Assembly (NCBI GenBank): GCA_036897095.1
Contig: JAYMSP010000135.1
Span: 1-64,000 of the forward strand
Length of the DNA: 64,000 nucleotides
Direction of reading: 5' to 3'
From: Plantago elongata
Lineage: Eukaryota > Streptophyta > Magnoliopsida > Lamiales > Plantaginaceae
Shown piece by piece: positions 47,424 through 60,492 of the stretch. A program made the position numbers and the translations under genes. The notes under the pieces are model-generated. The model worked only from the letters and a program-made list of their open reading frames with translations, made no database searches and had not been told where the DNA came from. Every line of letters begins with the position of its first letter. Within the stretch, counting starts at the first letter, position 1.

Positions 47424-48000
47424 AGCTCTCGTAACTGCTGCTACTATTGTTATTAATTATTAAATTGTCTGATTGGGGTTTTGTTTTTCTTCTTCTCCTA
47501 ATCTGATGTTTTTATCTCCTCGCCTAGACTATTGGTTCCTGTGTACTCTGTATATATGTGTGGTGAGGAACTGAGGAAGATAGAAAACGAAGTTAGGAGA
47601 AGAAGAAGAAGAAGAAGAAGAAGAAGAGACGGAGAAGAAGCTAGGCAAACAAACAACAAATTAGGCTACGGCAACTCCACTCACAATATATACTTGCATA
47701 CCCTATTCAATACAATTCAATTGACTGCACTGGTTCCGTGTAATTTGTTATCACCTTGCCTTTTAAGAAGACAACAATTTTGATTTTGTTGGTTTGTTTT
47801 CATGGCCGTCACTCACTCAGATCAATGGGCTCGTGACGACTCTCTATCACCTGCCTGTATATGGGTGGGACCCTTTTAGATTCAAGCTGGCTCTACCCTT
47901 TCATTGCATAATATCATCCCAACTTGTTCCATCAGGTATCAACTGCACTTCGTTCTGTACTAGGGCAGGACGTTTATGATATCACCGTGCACCACTTATC
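47424..48000. other. Upstream region of allantoate deiminase gene
   Basis: Probable 5'UTR and promoter of the minus-strand gene, with the AAG microsatellite at 47597-47627. Open frames here are low complexity and not convincing. Confidence 0.45.
47597..47627 (+). repeat. (AAG)n microsatellite
   Basis: About ten GAA/AAG units, 175 bp upstream of the allantoate deiminase start, thus CTT-rich on its sense strand. CT-rich leaders are common in plants. Confidence 0.85.
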
Positions 48001-48029
48001 TTCAACACACTAACACCTTTCAATATCCA

Positions 48030-48385
48030 AAGGTGTGTCTTCGAGTCGAGCTTGAGTATTTTAATACTCGAGCTTGAACTCAATCGAATTTCGGCTCGGC
48101 TAGTTAATAAAACGAGCAAAAAAATGAGTTCGAGTTCGAGTAACATGTAACAAGTTCAGACTTGAACTAAAAAATATACGAACTTTTTCTATAAAAATAT
48201 TTAAAATATATATAAAAAATTATAATTTATTAAAACAATTAAAATAATTACTCTTAACGAGCTTTACCAAACCGAGCCGGGATAATGAAATGAGTATAAA
48301 ATCGAGCTCGAGCTCGGCTCGAAAAAGCTTATCAAACCGAGTCGAGTCGAGCCGAGCCTTTTCGACTCGAAAAACAACACTATGT
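48030..48385. repeat. CGAG/CTCG-rich inverted-repeat element
   Basis: Both ends are dense in CGAGTCGAG / CTCGGCTCG words around an AT-rich centre. The outer parts TTCGAGTCGAGC (from about 48039) and, inverted, near 48350-48372 form imperfect inverted repeats. This looks like a non-autonomous DNA transposon, but the exact ends and target duplication could not be fixed. Confidence 0.55.
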
Positions 48386-48435
48386 CTAGTGAATGTCTGA
48401 ATGCATTAATCTAGAATTCAGGCTATATATTATTA

Positions 48436-48749
48436 TGTGACGACCTGGACCTCTAATCGGTCCGAGCCCTGATCCTTTGAACCGGCACGGTTACTCATGA
48501 ACATCTCTCCGGATGATATGTTGGTCTCATTTTATCAACACAAGTTCTTTTCCATGCACTTTGTCCTCACTCGTGCACGAACCAGAAAACTTTCCAGTTG
48601 ATCACCCATCATAGGATTGTTCCATAGCAAACACGATTAACTCTTAAGTTCTTCTTTTTCGAAAAGAAAGATACATCTTGTTGATATGATTAGCGTTTTC
48701 AATCCTTTAAAGCTCTATGGATCTGACTTTGAAATTCTGGGACGTTACA
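48436..48749 (-). mobile_element. Cassandra solo LTR (TRIM, LTR retroelement)
   Basis: A 314-bp solo LTR on the minus strand, starting TGTAACGTCCC (48749 down) and ending GGTCGTCACA (48436). It is flanked by a perfect 5-bp target duplication TATTA (48431-48435 and 48750-48754). Its core resembles the 3' half of plant 5S rRNA: AACTTAAGAGTTAATCGTG, then GGATTG-like and GATGGGTGATCAACTGG words. A 5S-like domain within the LTR defines Cassandra TRIMs. No internal region or second LTR is present, consistent with LTR-LTR recombination. The clean duplication suggests it is younger than the copy at 33003-33310. It has no coding capacity, as is normal for the family. Confidence 0.85.
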
Positions 48750-48754
48750 TATTA

Positions 48755-51084
48755 ATTATTATAATTTTGATAAATTTATTTCGAAATAAATCTATTACAT
48801 GAAAACATATCAGGTACATTATAAGCTTTTTCAAAAAATATTTTTGATAGGCTCAATTAGAAGAACTAGCACTTCATTCTGAAGAAAATTTCACCGTCGT
48901 CGAAACTAGAATCCACCATCTCATATTTACAACTCCTACCTCCTCACCACTCGAACCCATCAATAAATTTAACTTATCGGCTAACTACTACTTTAATTGC
49001 TATTCGTTAATTCATATATTTAGCCAGTTTTGGTAAACATTGTACAAGTATTGGAGTCAAGACATGTACATCAAGTATACACATTTTTGTTTAGAGGCAA
49101 CGAAACCGCCCTTAAATAACATTAATACAATACTACTGTATTGTACTCCTAACCCTTTAATTAACTCTGGCGATAGCTATATAAGTTGTTTAAGGCTGCA
49201 GTATAATAACATAAGATATTTTGCTTGTATTTTTGCAGATTGCGTTTTCTATAAAAAAAAATGCTATGGCAGAGCATCTTCCCCTACGCTACATTACATG
49301 CATTGGTTAATGTACTATACTACTTGACTACTTCACGTTTAGTCTAACCTGCGACGTATAAATCATAGTAGTAATTAGTAACTAATTAGTAATTAGATTT
49401 AATTAGATGAGTGGACTGGAATCATATCCATCACATAATGTGGGAATCATAGTCACCCCACATTAAATGTACTTACCTAGCCAATTAATCACTTAATTAG
49501 TAATTACTAAGTTATAATCCTGCAATTGATTATTGTATAATATTATTGTTTATGTTCATGGTCATCCCGCACAAACTACATAAAACAAACAAAGATGGCG
49601 CCACAAATTATGCCGACAACCAATTAATAGTAATCCAAAGTACAATTGAACAAATATTCTGCTGATCTTAACTACATTTCATTTAGGTTCTATTTTTATA
49701 CTCTTTTAACAAAACTTAATTTGATGGATAATGTATGAGGTCGTTGAGTCATCTGATTTGATTCCAATAGTTACTTACGATTCTATTTGAAAACCTGTTG
49801 CTTAAGCTTTTAGTCACATTTAGTGCGGGCGGGCGGGCAAAGTCAAATTCAAGGTTTGGGGTCCAGTTCAAATCATGGATCCTTCACACGAGTCCATAAC
49901 AATATGGGATGGGCTCAATTGATCTTGGTTGATGGGTTATGTTTAATGGAAGTTGTGGGCCAATTGCATAAATAGTCCATTAACATTTAGGTCCCTCACC
50001 CATGACCTGTGTTTTCAACAACTATATATGTACTCATGCGTCATGATATGGCCTGATGTCTCATTTTATTTCTTACATTTGAAATTAATTACTCAGACAT
50101 AGAAGTCAGCCTAGCTAGCTACCCCTAAATCGGAGCTTTAATTCACACTTAAAATACTTAGTATAAATATGATACAATATATTAAGGTTTTATGTGTCGT
50201 CGTAACATATTATATCGTCCACAAAATTGATTTATCTTTCATATAAGACGTGTAGTGTCAAATTGAATCAAGACTTGCATACCTTTCAATGTAGTACTTG
50301 GCTTTTATAGACAAAACCAACCGGTAGTTGGACCTTTTGATTGCTTTATTGTTGTTTCATTCATTTCTCCACACTAATATCAAATCTTTACTGGCAGTTG
50401 AAAGTTGAACCCACTCTCATTAAAGTCTTTACCCTTTTGCTTCCAATTCCATTCACCTCTCTGATTTTTGTCATCATGAAAGAAAAAGAAAAGGATGACC
50501 AGATGAGTTGATGAGAACATGTAGTGTTAGGAATTAGGATACCCATAAACCTACTCTATCAACAATTAGCTACAATCAATCATATTGATGAGATGTAATT
50601 TACGTTTCAGTTTTAACAACACAAACTGCACTAATTTTACTTGAAGCAAGACTGGTTCTAAACTTAAAACATACAAAGATTACAATTACTAGAAAAGGCA
50701 AGGAATCAAATTTCATGAATACGGCAAGTCATGCCATAACTCTAAGTTAGTTTCTTCAAGGAAACAAATACACAGCTTCACTCAATCAGGCAAATATTTA
50801 TACCTTCCACACTTGTCGAACCTTTCTAACGATTCCCTAAAACGTTACCTCCATCCTGATAGTCGATTTTTTGTAGCGGATTTTTTCTATGCTACAACAT
50901 GTTGTTATATGTCATGCGATCATAAATTTGTTAACGGTCGATCAACTTCAAGGTACGGTGTGAAATTTGTAATGATTTACAGCATGTATATGATGCATCA
51001 TTTTTATGTTTGTTAATTTATTTTATCATCCTATCTATGAGTGATGACATATAAGGTGCAAATGCTACTTGTACTGCCTGGCCC
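48755..51084. other. Intergenic, nothing recognised
   Basis: AT-rich DNA with no supported gene. A small GCGGGCGGGCGG run lies near 49826. The open frame at 49040-49327 has no recognisable domain or codon pattern. Confidence 0.45.
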
Positions 51085-51092
51085 TATATATA
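51085..51092 (+). promoter_or_regulatory. Possible TATA box of QRT3-like gene
   Basis: TATATATA 214 bp before the start codon. The implied leader may be spliced: a possible donor is near 51169 (TTTCAG|GTGCC) and an acceptor near 51279 (ACTGCAG). Confidence 0.35.
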
Positions 51093-51305
51093 TGTGCAGA
51101 GAGCTATATTACTATTACAACATAAACAAACAGACTTACAAAGATTGCTCCTTGCAACAATTTCAGGTGCCTTTCACATGATTCAAGATAACATTTCTAT
51201 AACCATCTATTTCAACTTGTAATTTTGTACTATCATCATTATCATCAATAGTAGCTAACAAACCATATCAACTGCAGGAAAGTTGCTAGCTGAGGTTACA
51301 GACAA

Positions 51306-53114
51306 ATGGAGGCCTCAAGACTAGCTGCATTCTTGTTCTTCATCATGATCCAACATGTCTGCGTAAATGCTGACCGTGATGTTCGTTTCTCTAGGGAACA
51401 TTTACATGAATTGCACTCTTTCAAGACAGATATGTTGTCATCTACTAGTCTTGCATCATCTGTAAGGAATTGAGTATTTGGACTAATTTGAGTATGTAGA
51501 TTCTTTTATAAGTTTTGTGGTTTATGATGATGATACTAGTGAATGCAGGTAGGTGAGACAAGTGCACTAGTGTATCATGTAACGTCTTATGGCGCAGACC
51601 CGACTGGGAAAAACGACAGCACGGATGCGATTCTTGAGGCAATAACAGATGCTCTTAAAGGCCCGGTGAACGGATTCTTGATTCAAGGGATTGACAATCT
51701 TGGTGGTGCAAGAGTTGATCTTGATGGTGGCGTTTACTTGATCTCTCGTCCAATTCAATTCCCTCTTCCTGGAAAAGGAAACCTTGTGGTATGTATGTAT
51801 GTATATTAGTATATGTTCGTATGTCCAATTGCAAATTTGCAACTTCTAAATGTAGTAATTGTATTGGTCTGTTAATTGATCTAATCAATCACATATTGTC
51901 AAATACATAACTACTTTTAGTTGATTGGTTACCTAAATTTACCTGCTACAAAGTACAAGCCTGCAATGTAATACTATGACTTGGTAAATTTGGTATTATA
52001 TTCAATAGTCAGCCTTTTCCTCTGCTAATTGTTTACTCTGGAAGAACATATGGCTTCACCAGAGTTTATGTGAGCTTAATTTGTATATGTTTCCTGATGA
52101 TGATAGATACATGGAGGCTCGCTAAAGGCATCCGATAGCTTCCCAAACGACGGACATCTGGTAGACTTATCCCCTGCCTCAAACAATGGTTCTGGATACA
52201 ACTATGAATTCATCACATTAAGAGACTTGTATTTGGATTCTAATCTTCGGGGTGGAGGAATTCGGGTTCTTAACTCTTTAAGAACTAATATCGATAACTG
52301 TTACATTACTCATTTCAACACGACCGGGATCTCAGTCCGAGGTGGCCATGAGACCTACATCAGATACACTTATCTAGGCCAAAAGATCACAGCTGGTGGC
52401 GATCATGACGAGAGGAGATTCACTGGAACTGCAATAGACTTGGCAGGAAATGATAATTCTGTTTCAGATGTGGTCATATTTTCAGCCGCTACTGGGATCA
52501 TAGTTTCCGGTCAGGCTAATTTGTTTTCGAATGTACATTGCTATAACAAGGCCACTGGTTTTGGTGGAACCGGGATATACTTGAAAACACCAGGTTTAAC
52601 ACAGACGCGCATTGTTAACTCTTATATGGATTACACGGGGATTGTAGCAGAGGATCCAGTGCAGCTCACAATTTCCAATAGCTTTTTCCTAGGAGACGCT
52701 TACATTTTGTTGAAATCTGTCAAGGGCGTAGCAAGTGGAGTGACTATTGTGGACAACATGTTCTCCGGGTCCAATAAGGGCGTTGATATCGTGCAGTTGG
52801 ATCAGTCAAACGGGGCTTTCAACAAGGTTGATCAAGTTGTTATAGATAAAAACAGCGTAAATGGTATGAATCTAAAGGCGACTACTGCTAGAGGAAGTGC
52901 TCAAGGCAATGGAAGCTCATGGACAGCGGATTTCAACCACATCCTCGTGTTTCCTGACCTTATCAGGCAAGTTCACTACACATTGCTGGCGGAAGGTGGA
53001 TCATTTCCGGTCCATGCACTGAGGAATGTTTCGGGGAATAAGGTCCTGATTCAAACAGATGTGCCGGTTCCGGCTAGTGTTTATGTGACAGTTGAACAGG
53101 TCGGAAGTGATTAA
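51306..53114 (+). CDS. QRT3-like polygalacturonase
   Basis: Secreted pectin-degrading enzyme of the QUARTET3 type; in Arabidopsis QRT3 degrades the pollen mother cell wall so that tetrads separate. Exons 51306-51461, 51549-51788 and 52107-53114 give 467 residues, near the length I recall for QRT3. Signal peptide 'MEASRLAAFLFFIMIQHVCV', then a spacer, then a right-handed beta-helix starting 'VTSYGADPTGKNDSTDAILE', the pectate lyase 3 / GH28-like signature. Family words follow: 'GGARVDLDGGVYLISRPIQF', 'LRDLYLDSNLRGGGIRVLN' and 'YNKATGFGGTGIYLKTPGLT'. The donor of intron 2 sits in a GTAT repeat (51789-51806), offering alternative GT sites. Which tissue it serves cannot be told from sequence. Confidence 0.92.
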
Positions 53115-54392
53115 AGATACATATTATTTCTCCTCAATCTAGAAGGTATGGTGTATAAGGAACAGTAAGGTTGAATAGAATAGAACCTGACCAAGCTGAT
53201 CGTTATCAAATATTCATGTATAAGTGTAACATCATGACATTTGTAAGTTGTAACATTGAAATTCTCAGTAGCAAAAATGCCCAATTTCTTCTCTAGCTAC
53301 TGCCCAGTTAATGAAAAAAGTCGTGTGCAGGTATTAGTTTCATTCTCAGATTTAATGTAGGACAATAATACATATAAGCATCATCTCTTGAACAATTAAA
53401 CGTGGGATGGTAGGACGTTAGTGTACTATAAGCAAACGACTAGACCTTATTGTAATGACAAGCTCGTTGTGAAAATAAACTCGTTAAAATTATAAACTGT
53501 TACTCCGTGTCCAGGCCTAGTTGTTTGATGGGCCTGGGCTCTGAGCTGGGCCTAACGGACCTAGCTCAGCTGTAGACGAATTCAATACGAGTTAGTGTAT
53601 GGATTGGGCTGTGACATGGAAGAAGCTTACTGGGCCTTTGAGCTTATTGGACAAGGCTCAATCAATTATTGTTGTATTAATTTTCTTTATTGTACATCAA
53701 TCAATCTATATGTCTATTAATAAATAAAAATTCAAACCTTCGGATTTGTCCATTTTTCATGTTACTTTGTGAAATACTCAATTTTGATTGGCTGAAAAAA
53801 TTATGAAGCGTATTTTGGTCAGTTTTCTTACCTTATTCTCAATGTCACGTTTACTCTGCCTTAATCTCCTTAATACTTCCGTGCAATGTTTCATTTTCCT
53901 AATATATATGTATATATAATATTTAGTTAATTCGAATATTTTGTAAAACATCCTTATAAATATATTATATTTAGTCACTTTCAACTATAATAAATTGACC
54001 ACATATATATTTTATTAAATCTATTATAACTTTTTCTATATAAATTTTAAAAATATTTTCAACATATATTTAAATTCCTCGTAATACGACGAATCCATAG
54101 ACACCAATCTTGATTAAATAAATCACATTATAAATTGGTTGCATTAAAACATGTGTCCTCAAAGTCATGCAATATTGCATACTAATTGTGCGGTTTTGTG
54201 TGTAATTTTAATTTTATTTATTTGTAAATTGTATATTGTTTTATATTAATTGTGCAGCTGAATCGTTTTGTTTATAATTCTGAGGGCTCTCCAGACACTC
54301 CGGAGAGTTTCTCCAAGCTTTTTGCCATATTAAACATGAGGCTAATATTTGAGCACTTAAATTATCAATTCGATCTTCTTATATAAGAAAAC
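53115..54392. other. QRT3-like 3' region and intergenic DNA
   Basis: 3'UTR, then AT-rich spacer. A GGGCC-rich patch at 53510-53660 (repeated GGGCCT words) stands out and shares this vocabulary with 62950-63035, possibly a diverged dispersed repeat. No gene seen. Confidence 0.4.
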
Positions 54393-55300
54393 CATCATAT
54401 ACCACCCCCGCTAGATGCCATCTTCTCACATTAGTCCCTTCTAAATGAATAATCACATTTAGATCCAAATATCTATCAACTACTCCCTCCGTTCTTTTAA
54501 TAACTTCCTCAATTTCTTTTCATGGAGGTACATTAAAAACTCTCTAACTCCATAAATTAAAAATTTTACTCCACTAAATAATTCTTTATTATTTCTCTGC
54601 CTTGCTTTATCATTATTTTATTTAATATCTCTCTTACTTTAATCCCACTTACAACTTCACCAATATAATTCCTATTAAAACTTATTTATTTATTCAACTT
54701 AATTGAAGAGAAACTAACAAGCTAGGAAGCTTTTATTGGACTGCAGGGAGTATTACATATATGTCCAAATGGACACACAAAAGTTAATTTAGCCAAACAC
54801 ACCGCTCGCAAGTTTTTAATGCAGATTGTGAATTTGACCCTCACTTAAAACAAATTATGTTTAAACAACTCTATTGTGGAGCTGTTTGCACAACTTTGAT
54901 GGTCAGAGTTGATCCAATGTGGAGTTGCTCCATTAGAGTTGTTTTAGCTCTGGTAGAACAATTTACAGCTTCAACTGGAAATGCTCCAGATGAAGCTGTG
55001 AAAATAACTTCTCAATTTGAGTTGTTACAGCTCCATTTGAGATGGTACAACTCATTCAGAGTTGTTTACAAAGTTCCATCAAAATTGTTACAACTCCGGC
55101 TATCTCCGTTGGAGCTTTATCTTACTTCATCATTATTTTAAAATTTCAATCAAACTTTCAATTTGGTCCGAAAATTAATTCTTAGTTATATTTAGGTTCA
55201 AAATTTTACATTATAAAAATTATAAATATATTATGAAAATTATAAAGGCCCTATAATTTTTAATTCATTATATTAACCAATAAATAACGTACTCGATAAA
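54393..55300. repeat. Tandem duplication, copy 1 (carries MITE)
   Basis: First copy of a roughly 650-bp direct duplication. It shares with 55312-55995, in the same order: ATCATATACCACC, AGATCCAAATATCTATCAAC, ACATATATGTCCA, TTTGGTCCG and ATTAACCAATAAATA. Both also carry many GAGTTGTTTTAACTC-like words and a small hairpin of AAAATTATA and TATAATTTT near the end. This copy is split by a Stowaway-like MITE. Confidence 0.75.
54483..54750. mobile_element. Stowaway-like MITE
   Basis: A 268-bp insert starting CTCCCTCCGTTC and ending GACTGCAGGGAG, flanked by TA on both sides (54481-54482, 54751-54752). The paralogous copy reads CAACTATTACATATATG straight through at 55397-55412, so the empty site is visible within the window. 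No coding capacity. Confidence 0.88.
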
Positions 55301-55311
55301 AAAAGGGAAGA

Positions 55312-55995
55312 TATCATATACCACCTCTGCTAAATGCCCTCTTGTCATATTAATCCCTTCTAAATGATTAATTACATATAGATCCAAATATCTATCAACT
55401 ATTACATATATGTCCAGGTGAACAAACAAAATTTAATTTAACCAAACACACCCTTTCTCAAGTTTTAATGCAATTTGTAAATTTGATCCTGACTTAAAAC
55501 AAATTATATATTTACTTCAGATTCAAAATTATATTTTTTAACTTATAATATTCAACAAACTAATAAATATAATATTTAAAGTAAAACAGAAAAAAATTAG
55601 AAATTTAAAAATAATTAAAAAAATGGAAATTGGTCAGAGTTATGTAACAAAACTCCAATCAACTCCACCAGAATTGTTAGCATAATTTTGGTGGCCGGAA
55701 TTGCTCTGATGTGGAGCTTTTTCTTAGAGTTGTTTTAACTCCCGGTGGAGCAGTGGAAATAACTTCTCTATTCGAACTGTTTACAAAGCTCTATAAAAGT
55801 TGTTACAACTTCGACTATCTCGGTGGAGCTTTATTTCCCTTCCTCGTTTTTTTTAAAATTTCAATCAAACTTTCTATTTGGTCCGGCTATTTCTGATTTT
55901 ACATTTAAGTTCAAAATCTTACATTATGAAAATTATAACGGCCGCTATAATTTTTAATTCACTGTATTAACCAATAAATAATATACTAAAAAAAT
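55312..55995. repeat. Tandem duplication, copy 2 (empty site)
   Basis: Second copy, lacking the MITE but with an extra AT-rich segment at about 55510-55640. The two copies differ at many positions, so the duplication is old. Its own hairpin is near 55927-55955. Confidence 0.75.
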
Positions 55996-58009
55996 AAATT
56001 AAAAATCAAGGGTTTAAGTTTATCGGGAAGGAATAAAGTATATCAAGTTAACAAAATAAGGTTATGTTTGATATTATTTTTTTAGTCAATGAAAAAATGA
56101 ACCTCTATGTTATTATTAAACTAATAGACCAAAATGTAATTAGAACATCTACCATATTCAATTAAATTTTAGACATCTTACATAAAATTTTAATACAGTT
56201 GAGCAGAATCCATCTTAGGTGAAATTTTGGCATTCCCATTTATTTTCACTTTTCAAAGAAATTAAGGCATTTAACGGAGAATTAGTTCCATGAACTTTTG
56301 CTAGATTAAATGTGATGCTAATGTTTTAGCACACATATTAATTATAATTTTGGTGATCTTATAATAATGTTGGTTTAGTATATTTTTATCATCCAATATC
56401 AAGATTGTTACGTGAGGGTAGAACATTCCACCCACAAGGTTGTTTAAACTAATTTATTTTGTCCTCTGATTTTAATTTATTATTAAGCGTAAATTATATC
56501 GTTTCGTAAAATCAACAACATATTCAACATGAATATATTTTATTATTTAATTTTTGAATGTTAACTGCATATATAGTTTTTATTAAATCTTATATATGTT
56601 CACCAAGAATACTCCTAAAATTATTTTGAACATACATTTAATAGACTATTGAGGTGAATATTCTTTTAAAATTTTTATCGATGAACACAGTTTTTCAAAT
56701 ATGTGTAAAGATATATACGACGAGTAAATTTTGCTTCGTATCAGATGATTCGAGTTTCATAGATGATATATATGCATCATCCACATGACTTATTTAGTGA
56801 CCTTGTGGTTGTTTTTTTGTGCGCGACTTAAATTCTGAAGAAAGGCACAAAGATATTAATCGAACGTATGGAGTATAAGCCTGGATGACAGACACACATT
56901 ACTATATTACAGGACAAATGATATATTTGGGAGTTTTCGTCGAGTTTTTGAAAACTGCAGCTGATGTATAAACAATAAAATTGGCCACGGTGACCAAGTG
57001 TAGAACTATTTAAAATAGTAGGCTACGTACATTTTGTCATCTCTCTGTCTTCATTTCTCGAGAAGAAAAAATAATAATTTCTGAATATTGAATTATAGAA
57101 ATGTCCGAATATTGGGATGTCAAATTCATCAACTTCGCGTAAAATTCAAGTCCGAATACTATGTTTGGTCATGGCCGCTAGCTACAACCTGCAATACCAC
57201 CATTCCTACCCCATACCTTCTATTATTGTTTCTTTCCCAGTAATTCACATTGAATTACTCTTCGACTTCTATAACTTTTACCATTTATAGTTCGCCCGTC
57301 TTTTAAGTATCTTCACGATTCTTACTCTGCATTTATATTGCATTAGGTGCAATTTGCGCAACTTGCATGGTGTGCACCCAAATGGTGGCGTGACGGGCTC
57401 CAAATCTCATTAGAAGTAGTTATAATTGAAGAAACAATAAAGCTGGAGAACGCAATTACTAGAATTTAAAGATCTAATAAAACATCATCGTTTGACATTC
57501 AATTATAATAGTCACATATTTATAATTGAATTTGAAAGATTGTCCAGTTTCAAATCGCTATAAATACCTTCTTTTGTTCTGGAGTGAAATTCTCGTTTCA
57601 TCATTTTTCGTGTACCAAACAAAGGATCGAGTTTTCATTTTTGGCACAATCATCCTTCAATCGTATATAAAAATAATCAAATGTAATGCGAATAACATCC
57701 AACACATACCGAATTAACTTGTCCAAACCAAGTTATATTTAAATTATTTGATCACCGAATTGTTGACCATAAAATTATATAATAACCTTTTTGGGGTACT
57801 ATCTTTGAACTGGGCATCTAGGCAGGGCAGCAGGGGTCATAGAAACACGTACTAGCATATAATTTGGGGTGGCAGGCTGCTGCAGAGTGAGACTGACTAG
57901 CTAGTACAAAGCGAGGTAGCCTCATTTCTTATTTACCTCTTTCTCTGTGTAACATAACTAAACATACTAGAAAAAGAAAAAGAGTATAGTAGAATTGAAG
58001 AGTTATCAT
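55996..58009. other. Intergenic and PLATZ upstream region
   Basis: AT-rich, no supported gene. The last few hundred bases should be the PLATZ promoter and leader; no clear TATA box. Confidence 0.45.
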
Positions 58010-60492
58010 ATGATGAACAAGAGTATAGTAGTACCTGCATGGATTGAAGGGTTAATGGGTGAAACATACTTTGTAAGTTGTGAAATTCATCACAATTTCA
58101 AAAAGAATGAAAAGAATATTTTCTGCCTCCATTGCTGTCAAAGCTTTTGCCCTCACTGTGTTTCTTCTCATCATCCTCAACATTCTCTTCTCCAGGTACG
58201 TTTCTGTGTATCTAATTTTCTCTTGAATTGTGTACTCATATATATGAAATGGAACTTGTAGCAAATAGATGGGTGTTTGCCAAATCACATTAGAACTTAA
58301 ATATGTTGCAGAATTGTTTGCAAACTCATCTCTTTCAAAACATAAATTACAAGTTTAAGGAGGTTCCAAACAATTCTCCAACTTCAACTATATAGAATTT
58401 GTCTTTAACTTATAATGATTTGTTGTAACTATCCAATTGATCATCCTCTCTTAATAGTAGTAATTCTCAATCTCTGCTTGATATGTGCAATTAGTTACAC
58501 GTTATAAATGTTGGTTCAGTTTTAGTGTTGAATTTAGAAATAAATTTTAAGTGTTCCAATTTCTTTACATGTATTGGTCAAAAAATAGGTTTTAGTATGG
58601 AGCACAAACGTATTCAGTTTAGGTACATCATTCAAATTGACCTAAATCTGTTGGTACATACTATATAGACTTATGATTTTATTATTCACATCTGAATTTG
58701 AAGCAGATTCTAAGAAGGAAAAAAACCCTCATATTTTCTCCAACATATATCACTGCAAGGTTTAATGATACTCGAACCCCGATTTATTGGTTGGAAAATA
58801 ATTATTTTATCAACTGAAATGCACTTCGTTGTCAACGAATTTACAATTGAAAACATAACTTGACTTTGATGGACTTAAATATGAACAACAAAATCATTAA
58901 TCGTCAAATCATTTGCAAATTTACCGACAAGTACCTTGGTAAATCAAAAATGGTGCAATTAGTTCTTGGAATAATGCAGGGGTAAGTCGACAAAATACTA
59001 ACATGTGCGAAAATGTAGCCCAATTATATGTAGGCGGACAAAGTGTAACACGTATTGGAAATGTAAGCTAGGCTGCCTCAAATTATTTATTACTTATTTT
59101 ATTAGGAAAAACATTTTCAATTCTTACTTCACCTTAACCTATATAAATAATTTATTTACCTTTATTTACCTTATGCTTTAAATAAAATAAAAAAAAGGCA
59201 TACAATGGATATATGACACTTGTACAAATATAACTATATATAGTAAGTTAATTAAGTTGAGGTAAAGGGAATACAAAAGCTGATCCAGCCAAATAGCCAA
59301 TAATTCGTATGAGAAAATGGGTTTGAATTGTGTATCGTCAATGTCATGAGTAGATCGATCAGTTATTAGATCTCATGATCATCAGTAGTTGCTTTCATTC
59401 TGATTCAATTAAGCCACCTGCAGCATATACTCCTGTAGTTCCTTTGACTGTTTACCCTTTTTGTCTCTCCCAAATATCACCACTCATATTTCTACCTTCT
59501 TTTATCCTCTATCTTCTCACCCCCAATCCGTCCGACCGCCAATATTATCATTAGTTCGCTCGTAAATGACACGACCCACCTCTTAAATACAAAATTAACA
59601 TTTTAAATTGTATAAATACAACATGTAAAATCATAGTATGAAAATCGAATTTAACATTTATACTTATTGTGAACAATATACAATATACAGGTGAGAAGAT
59701 ATGTATACCAAAATGTTATTAGGTTGGATGACCTTGAAATGGTAATCGACTGTTCCTTCATTCAGGTAATTATTCACCTCCGTAAATTATACAGTATGAA
59801 ATTGGCTGAATTGTTAATGGTACAATGACATTGAATGTGTAGCCTTACACAATAAACGGTGCGAAAGTGATATTTTTAAACGAGAGGACGACACAATCAA
59901 GATGTCACAGCAAGTTGGCTGCAGCAGGATCCAATTCAGACAATGCTTGTTTCACATGTCACAGAGTTCTTCAACAACCTTTCAACTTTTGTTCCCTTTC
60001 TTGCAAGGTTCAATTCATCACCACTTTGCTTCATTTTACTATGGAAGGGACTGTTTGTCATACTGTTTGTGCGGCTAACTCTTCACTTATATCGAATTTT
60101 TTGTACACTCAAATTTCAGTTAGAAAAAGACCACTCAAACTCTTTCCCAAACAGCCCCTATAATTTTGGTATACATGGTACTTACAAGTAATTAGAGAAT
60201 TAATTTATGTCAGGTGAACCACTTCAAAGTATATCAAGGAGGAGATTTGTCCAGCATTCTATACCAATTGGACGAATTTGATTTCGGGTTTGTGGGGCTC
60301 CGGGTTGATGCTCCGGATCCCCTAGCCGAAGAAGGCGAAAACACTCCCAATTGCTCGGAAAATTACGAAGAACCACCGGAGGTGATAAGGCGAAGTTCTA
60401 AGAAAAAGAGTGATAGAAGGTTTCTCCAGAATATGTTCATCTCCATGGGAAACAGGAGAAAAGGGGCTCCGCAGAGGTCTCCACTTGCTTGA
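58010..60492 (+). CDS. PLATZ zinc-binding transcription factor
   Basis: Plant-specific zinc-dependent DNA-binding protein, which binds A/T-rich DNA and often represses. Exons 58010-58195, 59691-59765, 59843-60007 and 60214-60492 give 234 residues. The zinc-binding Cys/His series runs over exons 1-3: 'CEIHHNFKKNEKNIFCLHC', 'CPHCVSSHHPQHSLLQ', 'YVYQNVIRLDDLE', 'NACFTCHRVLQQPFNFCSLS' and 'CKV'. The C-terminal exon is low complexity with a basic stretch 'RRSSKKKSDRRF' that could be a nuclear signal. The start is the first of two adjacent ATGs. Intron 1 is long (1,495 bp) for this gene. Which PLATZ subgroup it belongs to is not clear. Confidence 0.93.

Noticed and set aside
49040-49327. 95-codon open frame in the 49 kb spacer
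   Set aside because: Irregular composition, no recognisable domain and no promoter or splice support.
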